Assembly (NCBI GenBank): GCA_036674765.1
Contig: JARVKI010000006.1
Coordinates: 124,001-188,000, forward strand
Direction of reading: 5' to 3'
Source of the DNA: Seiridium cupressi
Taxonomy: Eukaryota; Ascomycota; Sordariomycetes; Amphisphaeriales; Sporocadaceae
Length of the DNA stretch: 64,000 nucleotides
Of the stretch, positions 21,131 to 31,549 are shown piece after piece. The translations under genes were made by a program, and so were the position numbers. The first letter of the stretch is position 1. Every line of letters starts with the position of its first letter. Below the pieces are notes generated by a model. It saw only the letters and a list, made by a program, of their open reading frames with translations, ran no database searches and had not been told where the DNA came from.

Positions 21131-23719
21131 CTAGATTCTTTTGGGAATCGGTGGCAGAGCGCGGGTAGGAGGCGGCGCTAGAGGTGGTCCCTCTGCGAGC
21201 TGTGGCATGCTTCTTCGACCCAACGAGCTCTTGGCCCGCAGGCTAGCGTTCAAGAGTGAATTTGGTGAAAGAGGGGGAGACTGCAACTCGGGGCGGTCAG
21301 ACTTATCCCCGCGTAACAGGCCTGTGTCATGGTTCATATTTGATTTTGCCTCGGCTTGGGCAAACGGATGATGTGCTTGTCGGAAAGAAGAGTCTTCAGC
21401 CAAAAATGTTGATCTTTTGTATGAGGAGAATTTCGCAAGCGGGGTGGTGGCTGGCTTCCTGTCGAGTTTATATGCTCCCGGGGAGGAGAACGACCTCGGT
21501 GGTTCTTGGTTGGCATTTGATGCAGACTCGAACTGCGCTTTTCGGGCCGCGACCGAGCTTGGGAGGATGAACCTGGGAGCTTCGGATGCCGACTCGGCTG
21601 GAATTCCAGCAGGTGTCCGTAAGCTTGTCATGCTTACAAACCGGCGAGGCGCCGTTCTAGAATCCAAGGTCATCTGGGGAGTAGAAAGTCGCTTTGCCGC
21701 CAGGCACAAATTGATAGAGGTCCGCTGCGTACCTCCAGACTGAGATTTGGCCTCATCTAGCGTCAAAGTCGAGCCGGTCGAAGTTGGGGCGGGAGCATCT
21801 ACCACAGATTTGCTGTCTTGCATTGCATCTATGCTTCGTGCGGTGAACGGAGAGAGCGGAGATCTCGGTGTGGGCATATCCATAACTGTAGATAGTGGTC
21901 GGGACATGACAAGGGCAGTAGGCGGTGGCTTTCGAGATGGTTTCGTAGCAGGTTCTGGCTCCACTACCACCGCAGTGAGGGGTTCAGATACTTCTTCTGC
22001 TGGCATGTCCTCAGTTGCAGGCTTCAGCCCTGAGAACCTCTTACTGAAATTCGGAACACTTTGTCGGCGGTGCCCCTCACTGCTGTTTGTTATCGTCGAA
22101 ATGACTGAGTGGCGGCGTGAGCTCTGGTCAAGATCGGCGTCAAAGTCGGGTATCATGGTCTGCATGGATTGCCTGCGGACTGATATTGCCTGAGCATTGG
22201 GCCGTAACCTGACCTCGGGGTGGTTTTCATGGGTGACCTTGGAGTCGTCTGGGTGGCTCGAAAAGCTGGCCCGGGTTGGCGAGCATGCTGGCGATGAATT
22301 TGCGGATGTCACATATGTTCTCTGCCCAATTGAGATGCAGGAAAGGCGATTGGTACTTTCGCGCAGGCTATCCAGATGTTGTCCATCTGACGAATAATGG
22401 CTCTCGGTCATTGATCCGTCATCCACGGGGAACTCTGGGGAGACCTCAGCAGACGGTATTGCGGGCAGGCCGTGATCGCGTTCTTTGAGTGCATGGTCGT
22501 TTGCCCACGCGAAATCTTGATGCACCATGGTCGAGAATCGTTCAGGGTCCCGAACGACAATCGTCCTTTGACTGGGAGTAGTTCTCAACTGACCGTTTGC
22601 ATCGACCTTCTTCAGCTCCCCAGTTTCCGTCAGCTGCTTTTTGCCCCCTAGTTCTTCGATTTCCCGACGCAATATGGCCAGCCAGTTGTCCATATCCCCG
22701 GCACTCTCGCACACCATAAGTAGTGTCGATACATGCTTCTTCTCCGTCCCCCGGAGGGCTAATTTGGACATAAATGATCTCGATTCCGTGGCGGGGGTCC
22801 CGTTGCCATCTAATGATGAAACCACCTGAATTACCCAATGTCGTCCCGGGATCAGGTCACTTGCAAATGCCGCCGAATCCTTGCTGAGGCGGAGAACTTT
22901 CTCTGGCAGTCTGTCAAATGCCCCATCACCAGCGTACTGAAGCAGATAGCCCGAAGTGACAAGAGCATATGTTCTGGTCGTCCAATTCAAGATGCTTCGT
23001 GAGCCGCCGTTACGTTGGTGGAGTTTTGGGCCCTTTTCTTCCCGCTTCTCCCCGCCCTCCTCTGGAGCCGGACCTTCTCGTGATGACAAGCTATTCCGGT
23101 TACCGCTGAGCTTTGCAAGGGTCTCGAGAGATGCGGTGCAGGCTGGGAGAGTGGCGTGCCTGATGGCTTGCGGATATACCTGGAATAACGGCGATGGCAT
23201 CCATGAGCCAGGAGTCGGGCTAGGAGGTGCAGGCAAAGGTTTGCTGCTTCCGCCGCCGTGCTGTCTTGAGCGGGAGGCGGATGTTTGGCTATGCAGCCCA
23301 GGCGAAGTCGTGGATCTGGATGAAGTCGGAGGTGGCGGACTCGACAAAGCCAGATCAGAGCGGGAGGAGTGCAGGCTGTATGGCCAATTACTAATCTCGG
23401 CCAACGAAGCTCTAATACCTCCAGATCGCGATCGCTCCCTCGACGACGTCGAAGCATCTAGATCCTTGCCATCTTTGTCTTTCGTAGACTTGGGCCTGCC
23501 AAAAATGCTTCGCAGTCCAATTTTCGATTCCCGTTTGGCCAATTTCTCTGAGCGTGAGTCTGGTGAATGTGGGTCCGGGCGTAGTGGAACTCTGTTCTCG
23601 TCGCCAATAATGATGTTGGGTGGGCGGGCGCGGCGTATGCTATTAGACTGCGATTGGAGAGATTCAAATGTCCCAAACGCTGGACTTAGCGGTCCTTGCT
23701 CAATGTTGTCCTCCACCAT
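21131..23719 (-). CDS. PH-domain protein with long disordered tail
   Basis: A single open frame of 862 residues from the ATG at 23719 (an upstream in-frame TTG is not used). The N-terminus is disordered and Ser/Pro/Arg-rich, with a short conserved-looking start (LSPAFGTFESLQSQSNSIRR). A PH-like domain spans about residues 230-350. It opens with SILNWTTRTYALVTSGYLLQ, contains GRHWVIQVV, and ends in the typical helix with the conserved Trp (DMDNWLAILRREIEEL). A long loop lies inside the domain. The remaining 500 residues are low-complexity, with many Ser/Pro/Arg sites that could be phosphorylated. Such fungal proteins probably sit at membranes through phosphoinositide binding, but I know no specific function. 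Confidence 0.82.
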   Translation of the reverse strand: MVEDNIEQGPLSPAFGTFESLQSQSNSIRRARPPNIIIGDENRVPLRPDPHSPDSRSEKLAKRESKIGLRSIFGRPKSTKDKDGKDLDASTSSRERSRSGGIRASLAEISNWPYSLHSSRSDLALSSPPPPTSSRSTTSPGLHSQTSASRSRQHGGGSSKPLPAPPSPTPGSWMPSPLFQVYPQAIRHATLPACTASLETLAKLSGNRNSLSSREGPAPEEGGEKREEKGPKLHQRNGGSRSILNWTTRTYALVTSGYLLQYAGDGAFDRLPEKVLRLSKDSAAFASDLIPGRHWVIQVVSSLDGNGTPATESRSFMSKLALRGTEKKHVSTLLMVCESAGDMDNWLAILRREIEELGGKKQLTETGELKKVDANGQLRTTPSQRTIVVRDPERFSTMVHQDFAWANDHALKERDHGLPAIPSAEVSPEFPVDDGSMTESHYSSDGQHLDSLRESTNRLSCISIGQRTYVTSANSSPACSPTRASFSSHPDDSKVTHENHPEVRLRPNAQAISVRRQSMQTMIPDFDADLDQSSRRHSVISTITNSSEGHRRQSVPNFSKRFSGLKPATEDMPAEEVSEPLTAVVVEPEPATKPSRKPPPTALVMSRPLSTVMDMPTPRSPLSPFTARSIDAMQDSKSVVDAPAPTSTGSTLTLDEAKSQSGGTQRTSINLCLAAKRLSTPQMTLDSRTAPRRFVSMTSLRTPAGIPAESASEAPRFILPSSVAARKAQFESASNANQEPPRSFSSPGAYKLDRKPATTPLAKFSSYKRSTFLAEDSSFRQAHHPFAQAEAKSNMNHDTGLLRGDKSDRPELQSPPLSPNSLLNASLRAKSSLGRRSMPQLAEGPPLAPPPTRALPPIPKRI

Positions 23720-24508
23720 GACGGCATGCAAGGGGAGCGGCCAGTTTGTGTAGATGCTAAGTGCCGCAGTTGCAGCAGTTTTCGTTGCAGCAGCGGGTTA
23801 ATATGGGTTGAAGGATTCCTTGGTGTCATACGATCAGGGAAGAGCAGGCCGCGCAGGAGCTGTGGCGGAAGCGTCTGAACTTATGATGATGCAAAGGGTT
23901 GGAAGTCACGGCCCGAGAATTGAGGAATGCGTCGTTTAAGGCATGCATCTCGTACCAGCAGACGGCCGGCTTGGCTTTTTTAGACGTCAAAACACAGCGA
24001 GATTACAAGGAAAACATGGAGCCGCTGGCGAGGTCAAGGCAACCTTGTGCAGAAGCTGGCAAAGCAGGCCGCGATGGAGTCCAGACGTTGCGTAAATCGG
24101 CTTGTGGGAGAGTGGGTGCGCGCGGGTCCTTTAGGTTGGGTCCAGATGTCCCGGGTAGACCGCAACAGACTTGGGCCAACGACGCAGCCAAACGTTAGAT
24201 TTTTAAGCCGCAGACTCCAATGAGGGTTTAAGGCGCGGAAAGGAGCGAAGAGGATTTTGAGAAGAAGAAGAAGGACACGCCATGACGCACGATACGCGGA
24301 GGTCGGAAGGGTCTTTTTGTAAAGTACTTTTTAGCTCGCTAGGAAGTGCCGGGGTTTTATTTTTTACGATCTTTTTTCGTTTTTGTCATTTCTGCTCAGA
24401 TACCACATGCAGGCCGTTCCCGCGTCTCTTCATAGATGGCCGCTGGTTGGTTGGTTGGCCCTGCCAGGTACCAAGGGGTTCACGCCGACAGCCATTGAAC
24501 TGGCTGTC

Positions 24509-24526
24509 TTTTTTTTTTTTTTTTTT
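24509..24526. repeat. T18 homopolymer followed by pyrimidine tract
   Basis: Eighteen T followed by CTTTCTTCTTC in the gene-poor region, downstream of no recognised gene on the plus strand. Such tracts often lie in fungal promoters as nucleosome-excluding poly(dA:dT). Confidence 0.7.
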
Positions 24527-26784
24527 CTTTCTTCTTCTCACCCAGGGCTGGCAGGGGTCTGCAAAGTGACTTTCGCGATTCGTGCAGGGGTTTGCGAAAC
24601 CCCATATCACCCTGGCTTCCGGAGCACCAGCCGTGTGTTGACTTGTGGGAGTGGGGTTCAGTGCTCTGTGCACACTACCATGTCTACATTTGATGCATCG
24701 TGACAGTGCGGCGCCAACTGCTCTTGCAGGGGGCCGCCTTGGTACATACAGTACATATGTATGTAGAGGCCAAAGGGCTCCATATGTATACAGGAGTTCA
24801 CAACACTTTTAGTATCAGGGCCAGAGGTTCGCGCAGGGGAAATCGAGCCCTTCAAGGGCGCCTAGTGCGTCTAAAGCCCCCTGGCTGCGAGTAGTCAGGC
24901 ACTGGTTCGAGTCTTCGATGCACAACGGTGGCCACACTGGCGGCCTAATTCTGGCTGGCTAATGTCCTTGGGGACTAGTATAAAAAAAGTAAAGTTAGGG
25001 CTAAATAAGAGTGACGAGAGTGAGGGATGCGTGCCGCCCAAGAGAGAAACATGGGTATTAATCGGGGAATGACGGGTCCTGGGGCCCCCAGACAAAGAAC
25101 TGCTTGTGGACTGAGTTGTTCCAATTTTCCTACCCAGTAATTGGGTGCCTTTTGAAATTTTATCCGACGCCAGAGCTGCAAGATTGGCCGTCAATGCGGA
25201 CTCGAGGTGGCATCATGATGTGATATGATCGATCAAGGTCTTCTTGCTTGTTGATGAGTGCGCGTCGCGACCGTGTAATTTTACCATGGAATAAGCTACA
25301 GCTAGAAACTCCTGCTAATCGACGCCCACATGCAGTCATGCTCAACTTCTGTTCCCCCTGATACATTGTAGTCTGTAATTTCAAAGGCAGGGGTGACATA
25401 ATAATAGCCAGGTGGCTTATAGTCCGTGTAGCGCGATGCCAGGGTCCTCAAAGTTTGTTTGGAGTGTGAGGAAACGCGCCGCGTCCCCTGCGCATCCCCT
25501 GAGACGAGGGCCTCTGTTGATTTGCTGTACGTGCTGGAACCCATTCAAGCTCCGCCAGGGGTTCTGCTGCCCCTCATCTGCCAAACTTCCAGCCCTGTCA
25601 ACGGCCATCCATCGACGAAGCTTTTGTTCCAATTCTCACAAGTAAAGCCCCTTGGACCTCCAGTCTCTCTTCTCCGTGTGTGGTCCGGAAGGGAAGTGTC
25701 CAAGTTCCGTTGGCAAGCGTGACGTATAGCTCCATCACCGTGCACAGTTAGTCGAGCACCATGATTGTTTCGTGAACTCTTTATCACCGTTTTCCCCAAT
25801 AGGTACTATGATAACGGAGGCGCCGAATAGTTGGTAGTTTCAGGCCGATTTCAGAGAATTTAACTTACAAGTAGCGGTACGCGCAACGTTGTCCCAGCCC
25901 ACTGGGCAGTGCTCATACAACGCACCGGACCGCCAAACCTGCATCTTGGCTTGTTGCAGACGAGAACATACAATTCCACGTAGAGCTGGCTATGCATGAT
26001 CCACGCCAGTCCGTGGACGGTATACTGCCGCCGATGGGGTTCTTGATCCTCTTTCTAATCCTCTTCTATGTACAGTACAGGATTGTACTCGCCTATTGTG
26101 CAGCATGTGCAACCGGACTGCAGCGTATTGTCTTTGGAAGTCTCGGGATTATGCATCGCCACGTCGTACCGTCTTACCCAAAGCGGTATTCCCACGGCAC
26201 CTGGCACTTGCTGGAGTTTGCTCAGCTTTCGCCTGCGGCAATGCCAAGGAAAACACTGGCTTGAGACGGCAGACATGCTCAGCTGCCATGCGCCTACTTT
26301 CCCACCTATGTTACTCTCTGGTGGTACGAAGATGGAAACATCTTAAGATGATTATCGTAAGAGTGACTATAGGAAGGAAGGATGTCTTACTCATTCCATT
26401 ATCGTGCAACAAGAAATTAAACTTGGAACTAAGTAATTGGGCACATCAATCCATGTAAGTACATGAGGCATGGTCCTTGTTGTGCAACCAATCCCATGGA
26501 AGATCTCCAGCACATTAACAGCAGGATTAAACTTCAGGTACTCAATCCTGGCGGGGATCGGACAATGTCCAGGTTGCGGGGGTTACCTCTGCAACATCTT
26601 CATATGTCGTAAGTAGTTTACCATATATCTACCATGTATTACCAGTGCATAGGTATATAAGGTGCAGGTAGTGGAGACCGGTCTCGCCTTGTGCAGCATC
26701 CGACTACACTAGTTGCCTGAGCGCCTGTCGATCACTTCCGGGACATACCAAAGTACCCGACTACTGACCTTGACGCGCTGCAGG

Positions 26785-26808
26785 AGCATCATGAGAAGCA
26801 TCATGAGA
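26785..26808. repeat. Perfect 12-bp tandem duplication
   Basis: AGCATCATGAGA occurs twice without spacer, at 26785-26796 and 26797-26808, in the gene-poor region. No associated element was seen. Confidence 0.65.
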
Positions 26809-29779
26809 TTGGCTTCTGCCTTGCACCGGTACCCACCTGTTTCTTCTTGCTAGTGTAGCTGGTACATAATTGCCTACATGAACTGAAATCGCCTTTGTCG
26901 CACAAGAGCGGTCAGTTGCAAGAACCTGCATTTCAGCTACGTCGTCGCCCATCCCAATGGTGATCTCGATTGGCGCATATCCTGCGTCAAACTCCGGTAA
27001 TTTCCAATGTCGTGGGTTTGGGCCAGCCTCATTTGACTACCGCAACAGCTATTGGTGATGTGGATTGTAGCAGAATACCAATTCTACCGACCTGCCTTAG
27101 CTCTGCATACTCTTAAGCTGAGAACTTAACATAAGTGGCAACGCGACAAGACGAAAACCAGCCGAATAGCGTTCAGCGATCTACTTGCGGATATGCAAGC
27201 CAGCTGGGCGTACAGACTTTCGGCCTGCATATCACATTTTCTTTCTTGGTATCTGTGGCTGCATGAACAACGTTTACGAGGTCCGGTGGCATGCAATGGC
27301 GTGCGGCCGAGCTATCGTACCTGCATTAGTGGTGAACGTTCTCCAGCATCTAGGCTGAAGTCCTGGGCGCCATCATAAAGATCGCGAAACTAGAGATACG
27401 AGGTCGCGCGTCCTCTCGCATATTCAACCATTTCTTTCCTTCTATCTATTTTCTTCTTCCTCTGATCGGCCTAGCCACCATGCTAACTCACACTTACTGG
27501 AATCTACCACCTCGACGACTACTTTCAATGTAGATACACCAGACACGTGAGTGGGATTTTAAACTTTGGCTTACTACGCGAGCATTACAGAGCGCCACGA
27601 ACGTCCTGCTAAGATGACCTAATGTTCCGGCTGTTCCCCTTGCCATTGCGTCTCTTTTCTTTTTTACCCGGCCTGTCTTCGTTCACGCCCGTGGGACCCC
27701 TCTACTCCACCAGCGCCGCTGTCACGGCTGGGAATATATCAGACGGGTCCCATTATGCTCGGGCTAGAAATGCCGGAAACATTGGGAAGGCCGGCAAACG
27801 TCATGACAACCTAAGGGTATTTTGCCCCGGGCTTCTTAAAGCATAATGGTGCGAAACAGGTCAGCCTTACAACTACCGACTGAAACACCCGCCCTCAAGG
27901 GCTCTATAGCTTCTGCAAACCTGGTTAGACTGAATAATATTCGGCCCGCAGAAGTTTATCGGTGTAAGAGGAGTTGAATCCATGTCCACCGGCAGCTGGG
28001 CGACACGTGAGTAACAGGCTAGGCCCGGCCCCGAGCACTGGGTTTACATTGTTTAGTTAGAACCTCACTCAGACATATCGGACCTGCGTTGGCTTGTCTC
28101 ATCACGTTCAGTACCGGCCCGTTTCTCGTCTGTCACGGATGGGCTTATTGCTCTGCTTGAACTTAAGAATCAATCAAACTATTCGACAGCCGCCTTATGG
28201 GTCCCACGACCAGGACCGAAAAAGTTGGGTATTAAGACTTAAAAAATCTCTCCCTCATAGCGACTCACGCTCTGGTGTTGGCCAATGCTCTAGAAAAGTA
28301 ACCTAGCTTTTTTCTTTCTTCTATGCATCATCGTATAAGTAGAAAGACTCCACTAGTTAAGTTGGTAGTCCTATTCCGAGGTCATCTGCTTCACTTGCCT
28401 CAATGTAAGGGTACTCATATGAATTGTTGTTGCGCTGAGGAGGGAATCCTCTCCAGCGCTCCAGTCTAGATACTTATATACATGGCGCACGGGGCATATG
28501 GTCCGTGCACGAACTCCTGTCACATGACCGTGACACTCAATGCCCAACGACAACATGGAGACTGCCACGTCAACGGCCCGCAACTTACACAGGTTCTAAC
28601 TGTTGCCAGGCAGGCCGGGTGTGGACTTGAATAACTAGACGGTAGGCTGTCCGCGCCTGCCGCGTCGATATACGATCTCTCGGCAGTCTCATATGGTACC
28701 TTAGGTAGTTAATCGTGACATTCGCCAACAACTTCATACGGCACTGGCCGTTCTAGTCTAAACAATCCAGGCCTGCCGATAACGAGGCAACCGGGAGATG
28801 TAGAATTTCCCGAGTCTGCGACCCACGATTGAACAAATTCTTCCAGCTCTCATGAGACATGGCAAGGTCCTCGCTTTGGAAGGAGCGCTGTTTTCGGCGT
28901 CTCAGGAACGAAGAGTCTTTTGATAATCAATACAAGGTCAACGGGAACGATCCAAAAGCAACATGATTTGAGGTACGGGTAAGCGGTTGACACGAAGTTC
29001 AACGTAGTGTCAAACAATTACCAATTGTATGGGTGTTGCCTGTGAACTATACAGCCAGTATTATATTCGACGGTAAACACAGTCTAGATCATGTTTTATA
29101 GCTTCTTGTGTGGGCTTGCATCTGTCCGCCAGCCCTCCATTGGAATGTTGTACGCATGCCTACATTGTAGACTAGTTCTGCATTCAATGCTGGCTGGGAC
29201 GCTATTCCGGTTCCAGCGCGACATAGCACCATACTGTCTATACTTGGGATCCTTCGAGTCATGGTGGCTCATACAATACTTGTAAATGAAGCTGAATCTC
29301 CAAACGGGCAAGATGGAGTGGCATTGTGTGGGACTCCGGTATTTGGCTTGCTGGGATCTGGTCCCAGCTGGCTGCTGGCTGCATTAATTGGCCCTGCCCC
29401 TCCATCGGTATGCAACGGCCTGGCTCGTGACATGGGTAGCAGCACCCCACCCCTGACGTATGATGGCGGCTTCTGGACAAGAGCATCACCGGGACGGCTT
29501 TCTTTGTCCAACGCCTTTGTCGGTAGCGAATCGTCTTCAGCTGTGCCATCACGTTCCATCACTCCACATCACCCCATCATCGCCTGGACTTGCGGGTTTC
29601 CTGGGAAGAATCCAGCCCGTCCATGTCTTGATCCCGATCGACGTTATGCTGCCATAGCAGACAGGACCCTTTTTTCCCCACCTTAGACTGCATCCTCTTA
29701 TCCACACAAGCTTCAAGGCTCTCTCTTTCTGTTGGTCACGCATCACCTGAGCCAGCAGCCCGCAGCAAAAAGAACCTCA

Positions 29780-30922
29780 ATGGCTCCTGATCTCAACTCT
29801 CTTCCACCTTCACCATCTGCCTACCCGCGAGCCATGAATTCGTCAATCTCCAACGGCGAGAGTGCCATCTCTGCCGGCACCGATTCCCCACCGCCTGCTT
29901 CCCGCTCGCAGTCCATCTCTTTGCAGGCGGCAGCTACCATGAATGCCGGCCTGCAGCGAAGTAAGCTTTTGTTTGTCACTGCGGCCACTTGGTCGTATTT
30001 TTGCTTACTCTGTTTCCCGCCTCAGGGTCGTCTAGCAGCTCTGTCACGAGACAACCGTCATCTCCCGCCGGCCGAAGACGATCCACCGTCCTCATGAATC
30101 TCCAGCTCAACGATCCGAGCCTCCCATCACCGGGCGAAATGCAAGAAGGCTCAGGCGCTATCAGTGGCTCGGGTGTCAGGACTGCCAGCCCGCGGCCGCA
30201 GTCCGGCTCTCCTCTCATGGCCGCCCGCGACCCGCACCACAACCGAGCACCCAGTCTAGGAGAGCTCCATCAGGAGCTCGAGGCCGAGCAGGAGGCTCAG
30301 GTCAACCGATTGCTTCAGATGATACGCCGACAGCAGCTCGAGCTTCAGCAGCTTCAGACATCCCAGGGACAGAACCAGACGGCTGTGGCGACTGAGGATG
30401 CCACTCCGGTGTCTGATCGTTCTTCTTTTATTGTTCCCCCAGCTACTGGCGCAACCCACGGCACATCGTCTGTCTCTACTCCACGATCCCCTGTAATTCC
30501 GCGTGGTTCCTTTGATATTGGTCGGACTGATCTACGGCTCTCTCGCACGCCCAGCCGACAGACCTCGTCTCCCCGGATGAGATCGGGCTCTATAAGCGGT
30601 GTTGATATTGGCGATCCTTCACTTCTAAGCGGCAGGGACGAAAGTGCTTTCTACCAGGCAGAGACTCAGTCGCTAGTGCGGGAGAACCAGATGCTTCGGC
30701 ACCGAATTCGAGAACTTGGTGAGTGTGCCGGCGTCCAATTTCTCGTGGACGACATACTGACGACGACTAGAGCGCCAGCTAAGCGAGGTACAGACAGCCT
30801 CAGCGATCACGAGAGAGCCTGCTCATCCGTCCCATCTCCTACAGTCTCAGTCAGTATCTGAAGAAGAGGCAGGCGCGCCTAGACCAGTTGCACCTCCTGC
30901 GGCTGGTTCGAAGGATGATTGA
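29780..30922 (+). CDS. Ser/Pro-rich protein with C-terminal coiled coil, function unknown
   Basis: Three exons (29780-29960, 30026-30718, 30771-30922) join in frame to 341 residues; the donors are GTAAGC and GTGAGT. The protein is largely disordered and Ser/Pro/Arg-rich. It has two helical segments: a Gln/Glu/Leu-rich one (LHQELEAEQEAQVNRLLQMI, about residues 140-175) and a C-terminal leucine-rich heptad region (LVRENQMLRHRIRELERQL) that crosses the second intron. There is no basic region ahead of the heptads, so it is not a typical bZIP factor. Several RTPS/SPR sites look like proline-directed phosphorylation sites. I do not recognise the family. The in-frame repair of the coiled coil by the last splice supports the gene model. 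Confidence 0.75.
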
Positions 30923-31549
30923 AGCCATCAACGGGGCTTTGCTGCTTCAACGAATTTGGCAATAAGGCACCACGGCGTTCAGAGATTAGCATCAATTAGC
31001 GATTTGGCATGGCATGGCAAGTACAGCATTACTGGAGCTCGGGCTAAAGTTAGGAGTTTGGTTCTGGATGAATGGCAGGGCACAGGGTTTGAAACTGTGC
31101 CAGAGGGACATCCCTCTATCATCATACATCACTACTATCCACATCACTCGGCCATTACCAATGGGAGTAGCACTTGCTCGAGCTCCCTTCCAATAACTTC
31201 CAAAAGGCGAAAAATAAAAAACAAGAATCAATAAACTAAAAAGCCAAGGCATGCTTGCCTCGGCGCAATGTGTATACGTTTACCCTTAGGATTAGTGAAT
31301 AGGCAATACACAATTGCAATCCAGACACTACAACGCATCATTCATACCCAGAGTGCATTGATGCGAAGTTGCGCATATGCACAAAGTGGAATCGACATGA
31401 TAATATGTCCCAACCCATAAAACCCCTTCCAAGTCTATGATCGGCTGACCGGTCTATATCAGATTCTAGGTACAGATTTTGTTACAAGGTGATAGTATAT
31501 GTATAGCCCAAACGTCATCTTCAAGGTGTTATACAAAGCAACACATCTA
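30923..31549. other. Convergent intergenic region
   Basis: About 630 bp between two converging genes. No gene was seen. A stretch of A-rich sequence near 31201-31235 probably belongs to a 3' untranslated region. Confidence 0.5.

Larger units (their letters stand above)
23720..29779. other. Gene-poor 6 kb region
   Basis: No recognisable coding region lies between the divergent PH-domain gene and the coiled-coil protein gene. Open frames are short (under 145 codons), overlap on both strands, and lack coding character or family resemblance. Local features are a T18 tract at 24509-24526 running into CTTTCTTCTTC, a perfect tandem duplication of a 12-mer (AGCATCATGAGA) at 26785-26808, and AT-rich patches around 26400-27600. 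I see no transposase, reverse transcriptase or tRNA. It may hold long promoters, non-coding transcripts or decayed repeats. Confidence 0.55.

Noticed and set aside
22956..23753. 265-codon open frame opposite the PH-domain gene
   Set aside because: It is antisense to a well-supported gene with a PH domain and shows no family resemblance.
24895..24930. GGTTCGAGTC resembling a tRNA T-loop
   Set aside because: No matching stem, A-box or cloverleaf could be built around it.
27622..27846. 74-codon frame with a hydrophobic start, possible small secreted protein
   Set aside because: No clear signal cleavage site, cysteines or coding bias; isolated in the gene desert.
29261..29686. 141-codon open frame upstream of the coiled-coil gene
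   Set aside because: It starts with a common codon pattern but overlaps equally long frames on the other strand and has no family match.
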